A DNA stretch of 15,942 nucleotides from Caldilineaceae bacterium (GTDB lineage: Bacteria > Chloroflexota > Anaerolineae > Caldilineales > Caldilineaceae): assembly GCA_026645635.1 (NCBI GenBank), contig JAPKMV010000015.1:1-15942 (forward strand), in the 5' to 3' direction. The first letter of the stretch is position 1. Each line of letters opens with the position of its first letter. The position numbers were made by a program, and so were the translations under genes. A model generated the notes under the pieces. That model searched no databases. It saw only the letters and a list, made by a program, of their open reading frames with translations, and was not told the origin of the DNA. Below are positions 1 to 11,026 of this stretch, piece by piece.

Positions 1-208
1 GGCCAAAAAGGAAGTAGCTGATCGGGCCGACGAAATTGATGAAGCAGATCGCCGCCCACAGCCATTTGTTGCCGCGCACCTGCGCCGCCGGGCGTTGGCG
101 CAGATCGGCCAGTGCGCTCGCCAGCAGGCTGACCTGCACCGAAAACAGCGTCAGCGCGCCCGCCTTCTGCCACGGGGTCAGATCTTTCCAACGTTTTCTT
201 TGGCTCAT
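1..208 (-). CDS. PLDc_N-like membrane protein, 5' part only
   Basis: The first 69 codons of a minus-strand gene that runs off the left edge of the window. The start ATG (208-206) is preceded by a GGAGG box about eight bases upstream. The protein begins with a short basic N-terminus (MSQRKRWKDL). A hydrophobic helix follows at about residues 16-35, then a basic loop. A second hydrophobic segment, KWLWAAICFINFVGPISYF (residues 48-66), ends in FLFG. This W-x(n)-N-x-x-G-P-x-x-Y-x-x-x-G pattern is typical of the two-helix PLDc_N domain found at the N-terminus of cardiolipin synthases and in many small stand-alone membrane proteins. Since the rest is missing, I cannot tell whether a phospholipase D catalytic part follows. 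The stand-alone form of roughly 70-100 residues is common, so no enzymatic role is claimed. It is divergent from the histidine kinase gene. Confidence 0.7.
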   Translation of the reverse strand, partial: MSQRKRWKDLTPWQKAGALTLFSVQVSLLASALADLRQRPAAQVRGNKWLWAAICFINFVGPISYFLFG

Positions 209-363
209 TGTTCAACTCCTCCATCCAGCCGCCCATGCAGGCCCCGGCCCCTTGCCGCGGCGCAGCGACCGTGCGCTTCATCATAGTCGATCTTGGCTGC
301 CGCCGCCCAACCCGCAGCGCTGCCGACATTGCTGGCAGGGGTTCTTGGCAGTGGGACACACAG

Positions 364-524
364 TCAATTGTGGGTCTTCCGGATTTCATGTGGTTGACAT
401 CTTGCATGACACCGAGCGGTGGTCCGGCAGGGAGTGCGACTTTGCCACACATCCTGCAACGGAAGTCACAGCTCGACCAGTGACGATTTGTCAACCACAT
501 GAAATCCGGTAGAGCCTCAATTGT
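364..524. repeat. Long imperfect inverted repeat in the 209-636 gap
   Basis: Two 21-base arms, 379-399 and 489-509, are perfect reverse complements (left arm begins CCGGATTTCATG). The pairing continues outward with mismatches to a CAATTG on each side (365-370 and 517-522). The 89-base centre shows weaker internal complementarity, for example around 434-444 and 461-469. The whole unit of about 160 bases could fold into one long hairpin or be a small non-autonomous mobile element. It has no coding capacity that I trust. The rest of the 428-base gap between the membrane-protein gene and the histidine kinase gene holds no convincing gene. Short open frames here lack ribosome binding sites and recognisable products. 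Confidence 0.75.
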
Positions 525-548
525 CAAATGCGCGCGCTGGCAACTTCG

Positions 549-556
549 TGTACAAT
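549..556 (+). promoter_or_regulatory. Possible -10 region for the histidine kinase gene
   Basis: TG followed directly by TACAAT (551-556) lies about 80 bases upstream of the kinase start, in a spot consistent with a sigma70-type -10 box. A TTGTCA at 521-526 resembles a -35 box but is 24 bases away, too far for a standard promoter. The call rests mainly on similarity to the TATACT/TACACT boxes ahead of other genes in this window. Confidence 0.25.
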
Positions 557-636
557 AGCGATGCACACGTGTTCAACCCGCCGCTCTGCCGTCGTGCGCC
601 GCCTATGCTCAATATTCATCATACCGGAGAATCGTC

Positions 637-2331
<1,695 letters not shown>

Positions 2332-2390
2332 TATTGGTCTAAACTCAGACACCATAGAAACCAGGAGTTTTCGCAACGACGCAAACACTA

Positions 2391-2458
2391 TCCGCAGATT
2401 GACGCAGATGACGCAGATTTGATGTCTGCCACCTGCGAAACTCTGCGCAATCTGCGGA
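2391..2458. repeat. CGCAGATT-type palindromic repeat
   Basis: The left arm 2391-2408 (TCCGCAGATTGACGCAGA) pairs with the right arm 2442-2458 with a one-base bulge. Short units of the form (T)GACGCAGAT are repeated between them. The element fills much of the 239-base gap after the histidine kinase stop and could act as a transcription terminator or an mRNA-stabilising hairpin. No run of T follows, so a classical intrinsic terminator is not shown. It resembles, but is not identical to, the CGCAGAG-rich element at 13656-13819. Confidence 0.65.
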
Positions 2459-2570
2459 TGAGCATCTGGCGCTGCCCAGTGCGGAGCAGCACTCGCAATA
2501 CTCTTGCTTTCTATCGTCCATGACTTTAACACTGAGTGTAGGAATCGAGCGAGGGACAAAGGAGACAACT

Positions 2571-3983
2571 ATGCGTCTGGGGTTGATGGTAGGCTATTCC
2601 GGGGCGACAATCACGCTGCCGATGGAGATGATCAAGCTGGCCGACCGCCTCGGCTATTATGCGGTGTGGACCGCCGAAGCCTACGGCTCGGACGCGGTTG
2701 CGCCGCTGGCCTGGATCGGCGCACAGACCGAACACATCCACCTCGGCACCGCCATCATGCAGATGCCGGCGCGCACGCCCGCCAGCACCGCCATGACCGC
2801 CATGACCCTGGACCAGTTGTCCGGCGGGCGGATGCTGCTGGGGCTGGGACTCTCCGGGCCGCAGGTGGTGGAAGGCTGGCACGGCGTCGCCTATGGCAAG
2901 CCGCTGCTCAAGACCCGCGAATACGTGGCCATCGTGCGCAAGATTCTGGCGCGGCAGGAGCCGCTGGTCTTCGCCGGCGAGCACTACCAGATCCCCTATG
3001 CCGGGGCCGACGCCACCGGCCTGGGCAAGCCGCTCAAGAGCATCCTGCACGGCCGCGGCGATCTGCCCATTTACCTGGCCGCCATCGGCCCGAAGAACGT
3101 GGAACTCGCCGCAGAGATCGCCGACGGCTGGCTGCCGATCTTCTTCTCCCCGGCTGCGTTCGACGCAGTCTACCGCGGGCCAGTGGAAGCGGGTTTCACC
3201 AAAGCCGGCGGCGGCAAGAGCATGGACAAGTTCGACATCGCACCCAGCGTGCCGGTGGCGCTGGGCGACGATGTGGACGCCTGCCGCGCCTCGATCAAGC
3301 CCTTCCTGGCGCTCTACGTCGGCGGCATGGGCGCGCGGGGCAAGAATTTCTACTACGACCTGGCCTGCCGCTACGGCTTCACCGAAGCCGCCGACCGGGT
3401 GCAGGATCTCTACCTGGCCGGTCAGAAGCAGGAGGCCGCCGCCGCCATCCCCGACGAATTGGTCGATGCGGTGGCGCTCTGCGGGCCGAAGGAGCGCATC
3501 GCCGAACGCCTGGCCGCGTGGGAGGCCAGCCCCATCACCACCCTCTGCGTCACCACCTTTGACCCGGCTGCCGTCCAGGTCATGGCCGACCTGGTGCTCG
3601 GCGCCGACGCCGGCCAGCCCGACCGCACGATCTCGATCCCGGCCCCGGCGCCAGCCGCTGCGCCCAGCCCGCAAGACATCTTCGACCGTATGGCCGAACG
3701 CGTGGCACAGAACCCGGCATTGGTGCAGCAGGTGCGGGCGGTCTTCCAGTTCGACCTGGCCGGCGCAGGGGGTGGCCAGTGGTTCGTCAACCTGAAGGAG
3801 GGCGATGGCGCGGTTGGGGCGGGCAGCATCGACGCCGCGGACTGCACCATCCACATGAGCACCGCCGACTTCGTACTGATGACCCAGGGCAAGCTCAACG
3901 CAATGGCCGCCTTCAGCATGGGACGCATCCAGGTGGAAGGCAACCCGATGCTGGCCACCAAACTGCAGAGCCTGCTGGGTTGA
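2571..3983 (+). CDS. LLM-class F420-type oxidoreductase fused to SCP2 domain
   Basis: A 470-residue protein with two parts. Residues 1 to about 345 form a luciferase-like (LLM) TIM-barrel oxidoreductase of the type usually dependent on coenzyme F420 or FMN. Typical segments are [38 protein letters not shown] and the [22 protein letters not shown] region. After a proline/alanine linker (about 356-367), residues 369-470 match an SCP2 sterol-carrier domain: a long hydrophobic pocket fold ending in [22 protein letters not shown]2 domains bind lipids or fatty acyl chains, so the likely job is flavin- or F420-dependent redox chemistry on a hydrophobic substrate held in the same polypeptide. The substrate is unknown. 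An ATG 51 bases upstream is in frame, but 2571 is preferred because AAGGAG lies seven bases before it and the LLM family starts with such a MRLGLM strand. The gene is monocistronic in this window and converges on the repeat cluster at 4031-4196. Confidence 0.88.
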   Translation: MRLGLMVGYSGATITLPMEMIKLADRLGYYAVWTAEAYGSDAVAPLAWIGAQTEHIHLGTAIMQMPARTPASTAMTAMTLDQLSGGRMLLGLGLSGPQVVEGWHGVAYGKPLLKTREYVAIVRKILARQEPLVFAGEHYQIPYAGADATGLGKPLKSILHGRGDLPIYLAAIGPKNVELAAEIADGWLPIFFSPAAFDAVYRGPVEAGFTKAGGGKSMDKFDIAPSVPVALGDDVDACRASIKPFLALYVGGMGARGKNFYYDLACRYGFTEAADRVQDLYLAGQKQEAAAAIPDELVDAVALCGPKERIAERLAAWEASPITTLCVTTFDPAAVQVMADLVLGADAGQPDRTISIPAPAPAAAPSPQDIFDRMAERVAQNPALVQQVRAVFQFDLAGAGGGQWFVNLKEGDGAVGAGSIDAADCTIHMSTADFVLMTQGKLNAMAAFSMGRIQVEGNPMLATKLQSLLG

Positions 3984-4030
3984 GCCGGCCCCTGGGATAG
4001 TGAAGTTACTTTGAAACCGTATGTTCCGTC

Positions 4031-4178
4031 TGCCGTAGGTGCGGTTAGCAACCGCACGAATCCCCGCCCCCACCGCAGCTACGTGCGGTTGCAAACCGCA
4101 CCTACGGCAAAGCAGGAGGATGGGTTTCAACCGCACGAATCCTCCCCCACCGCAGCTACGTGCGGTTGCAAGCCGCAC

Positions 4179-4196
<18 letters not shown>
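4031..4196. repeat. Palindromic repeat cluster between convergent genes
   Basis: A 26-base arm at 4031-4056 (starts TGCCGTAGGTGCGGTT) is the reverse complement of 4084-4109 with one mismatch, and of 4161-4186 with two. A unit of about 70 bases (4049-4119) is repeated almost exactly at 4128-4196, with a two-base deletion and a few substitutions. Each reverse arm contains a small internal hairpin, TGCGGTT-GCA-AACCGCA or a close variant. The cluster lies between the convergent LLM-SCP2 and sugar phosphorylase genes and could end transcription from both sides. It also supplies the last five codons and the stop of the phosphorylase gene. The form resembles a dispersed REP-like family, which should recur elsewhere in the genome. 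Confidence 0.88.
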
Positions 4197-5969
<1,773 letters not shown>

Positions 5970-6117
5970 GGGTTCCTCGCTTTCTGTGGTTGTCGGCGGG
6001 GCGAGCGGTGGCGGCAGAACGCTGCGCCGGTTCACTGCGCCAGCCCGTTGAGACTCCTTTCCCTGCAAAGGGATGAGGTTGACTTTGGACGCCGCAGCTT
6101 TGCCGCAGCGTGACTCG

Positions 6118-6990
6118 CTAACCAGGCAGGATCGCCTGAGCGATCTGCTCCAGGGCGGCCAGGTGCTCTGCGGGGGTGCGCAGGCCACAGCCCATCGTGT
6201 TGAAGGACAGGTGCGTGGCGCCGGCCTGCCGCCACTCCTCGACGCGCCGCGCCCAGAGCGCCGGGTCACGACCATCTTGCAGGTGCAGCCGCGGCTCCAG
6301 CCCAATCTCGGCGCGGCTGCGTCCTGTCGCGGCCAGATAGCCGTCCAGCTTTGCCAGGGACGGCAGCGCCTCTGCCGCAGTGCGGCTGCCCGGGAGCCAG
6401 CCGTCGCCCAGCCGCGCCACCCGCTCCAGCACCGCGTCGGCGTAGCCGCCCAGCCAGATGGGGATCGGGCGCTGCACCGGCAGCGGATTCAGCCCGGCGT
6501 CGGGGATGGTGTGCCAGCCGTCGTCCACAGTGACCAGCGGCTGGGTCCACAGCCGGCGCAGCAGGTCGATCTGCGCTTCGCTGCGCCGCCCGCGCGTATG
6601 AAAATCTTCGCCCAGCGCCACGTACTCCACCTCGTTCCAGCCGGTGCCGATCCCCAGCCGCAGCCGCCCGCCGGAAAGCACATCGAGGGCAGCCGCCTGC
6701 TTGGCCACCAGCGCGGTCTGCCGCTGCGGCAGAATCAGCACGCCGGTGATGAAACCGAGCCGGCTCGTCACCGCGGCCATGAAGCTGAAGAGCACGAACG
6801 GCTCGTGGAATGGGTGCTCGTGGGTGTATGGCCCGCGCCAGCCGCCGGGCCGCGCCGGGTTGGCGCCGAGCACATGGTCATAGGCGAGCACATGGGTGAA
6901 GCCCAGCCCCTCGACGGTCTGGGCATAGTCGCGCAGCGCGGCAGGGTCGTTGCCGAACTCGGTCTGGGGGAAGACGACGCCGATCTGCAT
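6118..6990 (-). CDS. LLM-class F420-dependent oxidoreductase
   Basis: A 290-residue luciferase-like monooxygenase family protein, the usual length for the single-domain F420-dependent group annotated as TIGR03619. It starts with the beta strand MQIGVVFPQTEFG. It continues with GFTHVLAYDHVLG, the LITGVLILPQR-like strand, LDVLSGGRLRLGIGTGWN (cofactor-phosphate loop region) and PIPIWLGGYADAVLERVARLGDGW. It probably uses reduced F420 or FMN for a hydride transfer or oxygenation, with unknown substrate, in the cytoplasm. Its start codon lies ten bases after the stop of the L,D-transpeptidase gene, so the two are very likely co-transcribed, although no functional connection is obvious. It differs clearly from the LLM-SCP2 protein at 2571 (no fusion, different loops), so the two are not a recent duplication. 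Confidence 0.88.
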   Translation of the reverse strand: MQIGVVFPQTEFGNDPAALRDYAQTVEGLGFTHVLAYDHVLGANPARPGGWRGPYTHEHPFHEPFVLFSFMAAVTSRLGFITGVLILPQRQTALVAKQAAALDVLSGGRLRLGIGTGWNEVEYVALGEDFHTRGRRSEAQIDLLRRLWTQPLVTVDDGWHTIPDAGLNPLPVQRPIPIWLGGYADAVLERVARLGDGWLPGSRTAAEALPSLAKLDGYLAATGRSRAEIGLEPRLHLQDGRDPALWARRVEEWRQAGATHLSFNTMGCGLRTPAEHLAALEQIAQAILPG

Positions 6991-7000
6991 GGCCGGTGCG

Positions 7001-7744
7001 CTACTCCGTCACGATCACCAGCGTGCCGGGATTGGCTTTGCTGGCGCGATACCAGGTCGTCTTGCCGTCCCACTCGGGGCCGGCCCAGTCGAAGAGCCAC
7101 TTGGCGTCGGCGTTGGTCATGTTGATGCAGCCGTGGCTCTTGGGTGTGCCGAAGTCGTTGTGCCAGTAGGTGCCGTGGAAGGCGTATTCGGCATAGAAAT
7201 ACTGCACCCACTTGACGTTGGGCAGGTTGTAGTAATAGGCGCCTTCGCCGCCGGACATGGTCTGTGACGGCACCTTCATCATGATGCGGAACTCGCCGGT
7301 GACGGTGGGCGTGCGCGCCAGCCCGGAGGAGATGACAAAGCCGCGCACCGGGCGGTCATACTCATAGGCGACGACCCGTTGTTCGCTCAAGTCCACGCGG
7401 ATCCACTTGGGTTCGTCGATGGGCATTTCAATCGGCGTCAGACCGTCGAGCTTCCTGGGGATGAAGGCGGTGGTGCGGCGTTCGATGTCGTCGGCAAAAG
7501 CGCGCTTGATCACCGGGCCGACCTGCGGCGTGATGCTCTCCAGCGGCGGCTTCTGCATCGGTCGCGGCAGCGTTGCGGCGATGGCCAGCGCCGGCATCAG
7601 CGGGCGCGGCGCTGCCGTATCTTGATTCGTCGTGTCCGGCACGGCGGTGTCTTCGGCGGTGGCAGGTTGTGCGCTCAGCACAGCCGTGCAGACCAGCGCG
7701 CCGGCCAACATCCATCGTTTCCAGACAGCGATTTTCCCAGCCAT
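7001..7744 (-). CDS. Exported L,D-transpeptidase (YkuD family)
   Basis: A 247-residue exported enzyme that should form or modify peptidoglycan cross-links or anchor proteins, acting at the cell wall. An N-terminal signal peptide ([17 protein letters not shown] core, likely cut after QPATA, about residue 30) is followed by a low-complexity linker (about 31-70). The YkuD domain occupies about 113-246. The catalytic motif is SHGCINM, with nucleophile Cys206 and His204, and upstream His190 in [11 protein letters not shown], giving the usual H-x(n)-S-H-G-C arrangement. There is no LysM or other wall-binding domain. The ATG at 7744 is chosen because GAGGAG lies about 11 bases upstream and the signal peptide starts properly there. 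An in-frame TTG 30 bases earlier is possible but less likely. A sigma70-like promoter precedes it. It heads a probable two-gene operon with the LLM gene. Confidence 0.92.
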   Translation of the reverse strand: MAGKIAVWKRWMLAGALVCTAVLSAQPATAEDTAVPDTTNQDTAAPRPLMPALAIAATLPRPMQKPPLESITPQVGPVIKRAFADDIERRTTAFIPRKLDGLTPIEMPIDEPKWIRVDLSEQRVVAYEYDRPVRGFVISSGLARTPTVTGEFRIMMKVPSQTMSGGEGAYYYNLPNVKWVQYFYAEYAFHGTYWHNDFGTPKSHGCINMTNADAKWLFDWAGPEWDGKTTWYRASKANPGTLVIVTE

Positions 7745-7797
7745 AGAACCCTTATCTCCTCGGTTTGTTTGCAATCAGCGCTGTGTCAGCGCCCGGT

Positions 7798-7826
7798 ATT
7801 ATACATAAGAGAAGGTAGTTAGCCAA
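7798..7826 (-). promoter_or_regulatory. Sigma70-like promoter of the L,D-transpeptidase operon
   Basis: On the minus strand TTGGCT (7826-7821) and a perfect TATAAT (7803-7798) are separated by exactly 17 bases. Transcription would start near 7791, leaving a leader of about 47 bases before the ATG at 7744. This is the best promoter match in the window. Confidence 0.65.
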
Positions 7827-7859
7827 TGTTGGCGGGACTACTTTGTCCAACGGCTTTCC

Positions 7860-8597
7860 TCAAATTGCCGCCAGCAGCGCGTACAAGTTGAGATTGCCTT
7901 CCTTGCCGTCCGCGAGGAAGCTATCGACCACGCGCAGACCCGCGCCCGCAGCCAACTGCTCGATCGCGGCGAAATCCAACTGATGCACATAGCGCAGCGC
8001 GTGGACGCCCTGGTTCCACGGCAGCAGCGCATCGCCTGGCTCCACATCCTCGGCGGTGAGACCGATCTGGCTCCAGTCCGCCTGTTTGCCGACAAAGCGA
8101 TCGACGTGGGCAAACTGCCAGGTGGAGAGCGCCAATTGTCCCTGCGGCGCCAGCAGCCCGGCCAGGTCAGCCACGATGCGCTGGCGCAAGGCGTGGCTGG
8201 GAAAGTGGTGCAGCACGGCCAGGCAGACGATGGCATCGAACGGCGCGGCGTCTGCCACTTGGGCAGGCCAGCCCGGCTCGGCGAGATCGACAGCCCGGAA
8301 TGCTGCGTCGATGCCGGGCAGATCCTGAACCTGCTCCGCGGCCAGGGCGCGCAGATGGTCGTCTGCATCGATGCCAAGATACGCAGCGCTGGCGCCGACC
8401 TGCGCCAGCGCGCGGGCAAAGCGTCCATTGCCGCAGCCGGCATCGAGCAGCCGGAGCGTCTGCGCCAGGCGCAGACGCTCCGCCAGATCCGTCATCCCCG
8501 TGGGCAGCGACTGCCGCGTACGGTCGAATTCCTGGCTGACGGCGGCGTAGAATTGGCGGTTGAGCGCCAGTAGTTGCTCCTGAACCTGGGTGTTCAT
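7860..8597 (-). CDS. Trm9/ALKBH8-like SAM methyltransferase (putative tRNA wobble)
   Basis: A 245-residue class I SAM-dependent methyltransferase. Motif I is LLDAGCGNG (50-58), the acidic motif II region is YLGIDADD (73-80), and the motif IV region is FDAIVCLAVLHHF (120-132). Several features beyond the SAM fold resemble the Trm9/ALKBH8 family that methylates cm5U34 in tRNA. These are an N-terminal NRQFYAAVSQEFDRTRQ (compare the F-S-x-T-R segment of yeast Trm9), the double His after motif IV, a GDALLPW segment (188-194), and RYVHQLDFAAIEQLAAGAGL (202-221), which matches the family's R-Y-Y-H-L-F/Y-x-x-x-E-L region. This comparison is from memory. A ubiquinone-type or small-molecule methyltransferase remains possible. 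The start at 8597 fits this N-terminus; the ribosome site (GGTGAT) is weak. The gene is divergent from the Uma2-elp3 pair 95 bases away. No Trm112-like partner is seen here. Confidence 0.72.
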   Translation of the reverse strand: MNTQVQEQLLALNRQFYAAVSQEFDRTRQSLPTGMTDLAERLRLAQTLRLLDAGCGNGRFARALAQVGASAAYLGIDADDHLRALAAEQVQDLPGIDAAFRAVDLAEPGWPAQVADAAPFDAIVCLAVLHHFPSHALRQRIVADLAGLLAPQGQLALSTWQFAHVDRFVGKQADWSQIGLTAEDVEPGDALLPWNQGVHALRYVHQLDFAAIEQLAAGAGLRVVDSFLADGKEGNLNLYALLAAI

Positions 8598-8622
8598 GTC
8601 GTTCCAATCACCACATGCGTTG

Positions 8623-8631
8623 TGGTATACT
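8623..8631 (+). promoter_or_regulatory. Extended -10 box in the divergent intergenic region
   Basis: TGGTATACT gives a TGN-TATACT extended -10 for rightward transcription into the Uma2-elp3 pair, starting near 8638. No good -35 is seen, as is usual for extended -10 promoters. GTATAC is self-complementary, so the same site could contribute to leftward transcription of the methyltransferase gene, though its -35 is also poor. Confidence 0.45.
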
Positions 8632-8692
8632 GCGCTTGAATCGAACCTTCGGTGAAGAGGCCCGGCGTCGGTAATGGTTGTTGGAGGTCGCA

Positions 8693-9315
8693 ATGAGTGT
8701 GTACATTCAGTCTCTCTTTGATACACCTGTCAAGGCGCGCCTGTCGGCTGATGATTATATCGCCTCACCCCAGAGTGCGCACAAGTCCGATTTGATCGAA
8801 GGAGTGTTTGTCATGGCTTCTCCCGCGTCTGTAGAACATGAAGATGTGCAATATTTCATCGGCACCACGATGCGCAATTTCGTGACAGCCCAGCATCTGG
8901 GATTAGTCGCCGGACCGAACATGGCGTACCGCCTGGGTGACGACAACGTCTATCAACCCGATGTCTCATTTCTGCGCCGGGATCGGCTGCATCTAGCCGG
9001 TGAAGTCTACGTCTATGGTGCACCCGATCTGGCCGTCGAGGTGATTTCCCCCAGCAGCCGCCAGTATGACGCCTTCGAGAAGCGCATCAACTATGCCCGG
9101 GCCGGCGTGCAAGAATACTGGCTGGTGGACCCGATTGAGCGCAGCGTCGCCATTTACAGCCTGGAGCAGGGTCAATTCATCCGTTCACCTCAGGCCGACG
9201 ACGTGCTGCGCTCCAACGTGCTGCCCGGCTACTGGCTGCGCCTGGCCTGGATTTTCCCGCCTGTAGGTACGGCGCGGCCCGGCGAGTTGGAAGTCGCGCG
9301 GGCGCAGGGGCTGAT

Positions 9316-9319
<4 letters not shown>
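8693..9319 (+). CDS. Uma2 family (DUF820) PD-(D/E)XK nuclease-fold protein
   Basis: A 208-residue protein with the Uma2 layout: N-terminal SADDYIASPQ, DLIEGVFV, then YQPDVSFL (Asp90), DLAVEVISPSS (Glu116), DAFEKRINYARAGVQEYWLVDP (Lys130). These give the acidic and lysine residues of a PD-(D/E)XK restriction-endonuclease-like core. Such proteins are often present in many copies in Chloroflexota and cyanobacteria, and their biological role is not established. The start ATG has GGAGG five bases upstream; an in-frame TTG 15 bases earlier overlaps that box and is rejected. The stop codon overlaps the TTG start of elp3, so translation of the two is probably coupled. A role in tRNA biology is not suggested by the protein itself. 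Confidence 0.88.
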
Positions 9320-11025
<1,706 letters not shown>

Positions 11026-11026
11026 C

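Noticed and set aside
36..512. Short plus-strand open frames in 36-512
   Set aside because: They overlap the PLDc_N-like gene and the inverted repeat, lack ribosome binding sites and match nothing recognisable.
2520..2570. Upstream ATG as start of the LLM-SCP2 gene
   Set aside because: The extra 17 residues do not belong to the LLM fold, and the ATG at 2571 has a proper AAGGAG box that would lie inside the longer frame.
2526..4178. A 550-codon open frame on the minus strand
   Set aside because: It is antisense to the LLM-SCP2 gene and passes through the palindromic repeats. The composition is that of a shadow frame.
6062..6117. Intrinsic terminator after the LLM gene
   Set aside because: GCCGCAGC occurs twice in direct, not inverted, orientation, and no T-run follows on the minus strand, so no terminator hairpin can be supported.
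5970..6305. N-terminal extension of the sugar phosphorylase to 6305
   Set aside because: The extension would overlap the end of the LLM gene and shows no family similarity. The ATG at 5969 has its own ribosome binding site.
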